A stretch of DNA of 15,614 nucleotides, taken from positions 1 to 15,614 of the forward strand of contig CALMAV010000420.1 in the NCBI GenBank assembly GCA_937859895.1. The letters are read 5' to 3'. The stretch is from an uncultured Bryobacterales bacterium. Its GTDB lineage: Bacteria > Acidobacteriota > Terriglobia > Bryobacterales > Bryobacteraceae. Below are positions 15,401-15,614 of this stretch, piece after piece. Below the pieces are notes generated by a model, which was not told the origin of the DNA, made no database searches, and worked only from the letters and a program-made list of their open reading frames with translations. Each line of letters opens with the position of its first letter. Positions within the stretch are counted from its first letter, which is position 1. Position numbers and translations under genes: made by a program.

Positions 15401-15614
15401 GAAGCCGAGGCAAACGCTGATCTCCGTAAAGGATAACGGGCAGGGAATCGCGCCCGAGTACCAGGGCATCATCTTCGAACCCCTAAAACGTCTGCACGGC
15501 TCTGAAATCCCCGGCACCGGGCTTGGCCTCTCCACCTGCCAGCGCATTATCGCCCGCCACGACGGCCGCATCTGGGTCGAGTCACAACTAGGAGTCGGCT
15601 CTACTTTCTTCTTC
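12498..15614 (+). CDS. Multi-PAS/GAF sensor histidine kinase (3' end cut by the window)
   Basis: Open from the ATG at 12498 to the last base, 1039 codons, with no stop. Domains, approximate residues: PAS1 15-133 (ends DITERK), PAS2 148-260 (DITERR), PAS3 276-385, PAS4 397-510 (NITERK), GAF 522-685, PAS5 692-806 (DITARQ), a coiled coil about 806-830, HisKA with phosphoacceptor His835 (FAHTVAHDLQSPLRG) and a HATPase with the N-box Asn949 (NLIGNALKYR), DNGQGIAPE and GTGLGLSTCQ. The end GSTFFF is normally followed by only a few residues. There is no transmembrane segment, so it should be a cytoplasmic sensor; the HisKA/HATPase pair resembles the phytochrome-associated type (EPLKRLHG, GRIWVES), but no chromophore Cys or bilin domain is seen. 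No ligand is evident and no response regulator is in the window. Confidence 0.93.
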   Translation, partial: MTQPLACSQIPVDHTLLYDRLVSTLTDFVVFLTDPHGCIVSWNPGVEHILGFNESEWLGRSAAMIFTPEDRANHRPDVEMAKAAKDGQAADIRWHVRKDGSRLFVEGTLVALRDSFGQLLGFSKVMRDITERKLRELELQDALGYSEMIVDTVREPLLVLDKDLRVRSANRSFYRTFEVSKEQTENQLLYTLGNGQWNVPSLRVLLEETLPRETTIENFEVEHDFPDLGRKIMRLNARKLWREGNRSELTLLAIEDITERRQAEEALAESGKQRQLIIDSAPAIIAYLDKDLRYQLVNHAYERWFGVSPKNLIGKTIADLFDGAAMARLQPHLQKVLRGDSTTFEEEYNGPKGPLTIQVTYTPDFDAKGAVRGFIVLGSDTTARKRADLLLRESEERWRGLFERMTEGFFLAEVLYGSNGEAVDFRFLEVNPAFEKLTGLQDVVGKTVRELIPGIQDGLIQAYARVVATGEPDHIEIFAPVLGGAWFEARARHTESHCFAVLFLNITERKLAEDQVRRNEVRQAALVTLGDRLRDSDDVSSLTFAAMEIVGTTLGVSRAGYGSVDSTQQFVVIDRDWTADGVRSLAGTYRFSDFGAELAARLRHGDSVIVGDVATDPLTAQESGRWKALNISAVINLPLVENRRLAAILFVQDSAPRTWTDQDVTFVHKVADRTWAAIERARALQELQESEEFTRSILASSPDCVKVLDLEGRLLTINEGGCRQMELDDFGALANKPWVDFWGDARGSAQGAVTEAQKGHTSRFEGFCPTAKGSPKWWEVVVTPINDAAGKPVRILSLSRDITARQKAEEERERLTRELTRSNQELSQFAHTVAHDLQSPLRGVTSFAQLLQRKTRGTLPADEQMLLDTIVESGRRMQDLVQALLRFAQVGQGELKKERVSLRESVDSAVQSLQVQIGEQDAIVETGELPSVFADPIQLLQVLQNLIGNALKYRRPELPPRILISATQKPRQTLISVKDNGQGIAPEYQGIIFEPLKRLHGSEIPGTGLGLSTCQRIIARHDGRIWVESQLGVGSTFFF

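Noticed and set aside
1..15614. CRISPR arrays, tRNA or rRNA genes, phage structural genes.
   Set aside because: No regular short repeats with spacers, no tRNA-like or rRNA-like sequence and no phage gene signatures were seen on either strand.

Overview
The window looks like accessory DNA from a soil bacterium, most likely an acidobacterium of the Terriglobia/Acidobacteriaceae type. This is inferred from protein style alone: a secreted S9 peptidase, an Asp-box (Ycf48-like) secreted protein, an Nramp-related carrier, a multi-PAS kinase and a short secreted protein ending in a Gly/Cys/Trp-rich motif. No rRNA or tRNA was seen to anchor the taxonomy.

Layout. 1-1416: an IS256-family insertion sequence on the minus strand. 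Its transposase is interrupted by a one-base frameshift near the C-terminus, exactly at a T TTC CCA heptamer. 1462-2064 (-): a gene for a small exported protein, broken by one in-frame TAA. 2072-2181 (-): a relic of the 3' end of a HEAT-repeat gene. 2206-2852 (+): a palindromic operator and a vapBC toxin-antitoxin pair. 2925-3926 (-): the intact HEAT-repeat gene, whose own 3' end is the second copy of the relic. It is divergent, with a 27-bp gap, from a secreted S9 prolyl-oligopeptidase-type peptidase (3954-6059, +), followed by an Nramp-related transporter (6127-7392, +). 7413-8869 holds three small minus-strand genes: an NTF2/SnoaL-like protein and two unrecognised ones. 9025-10026 (+): a secreted alpha/beta esterase. 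10328-11059 (+): a DJ-1/PfpI protein of the isonitrile-hydratase type. 11107-11160: a relic of the esterase 3' end. 11233-12312 (-): an exported Asp-box protein with an apparent late amber codon. 12498 to the window end (+): a large hybrid sensor kinase (five PAS domains, one GAF, HisKA, HATPase) that runs off the window a few residues before its expected end.

The most notable pattern is that two unrelated loci share one architecture: an intact gene, then a short cargo (vapBC, or the isonitrile-hydratase-like gene), then a second, slightly diverged copy of the last 50-75 bp of that gene. This resembles insertion at gene 3' ends with regeneration of the target end, but decayed tandem duplications could also explain it. 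With the insertion sequence, several nonsense or frameshift lesions and gene relics, the window reads as a plastic, partly degenerating region around a few conserved genes. No genes form an obvious pathway; the only clear functional unit is vapBC with its operator.
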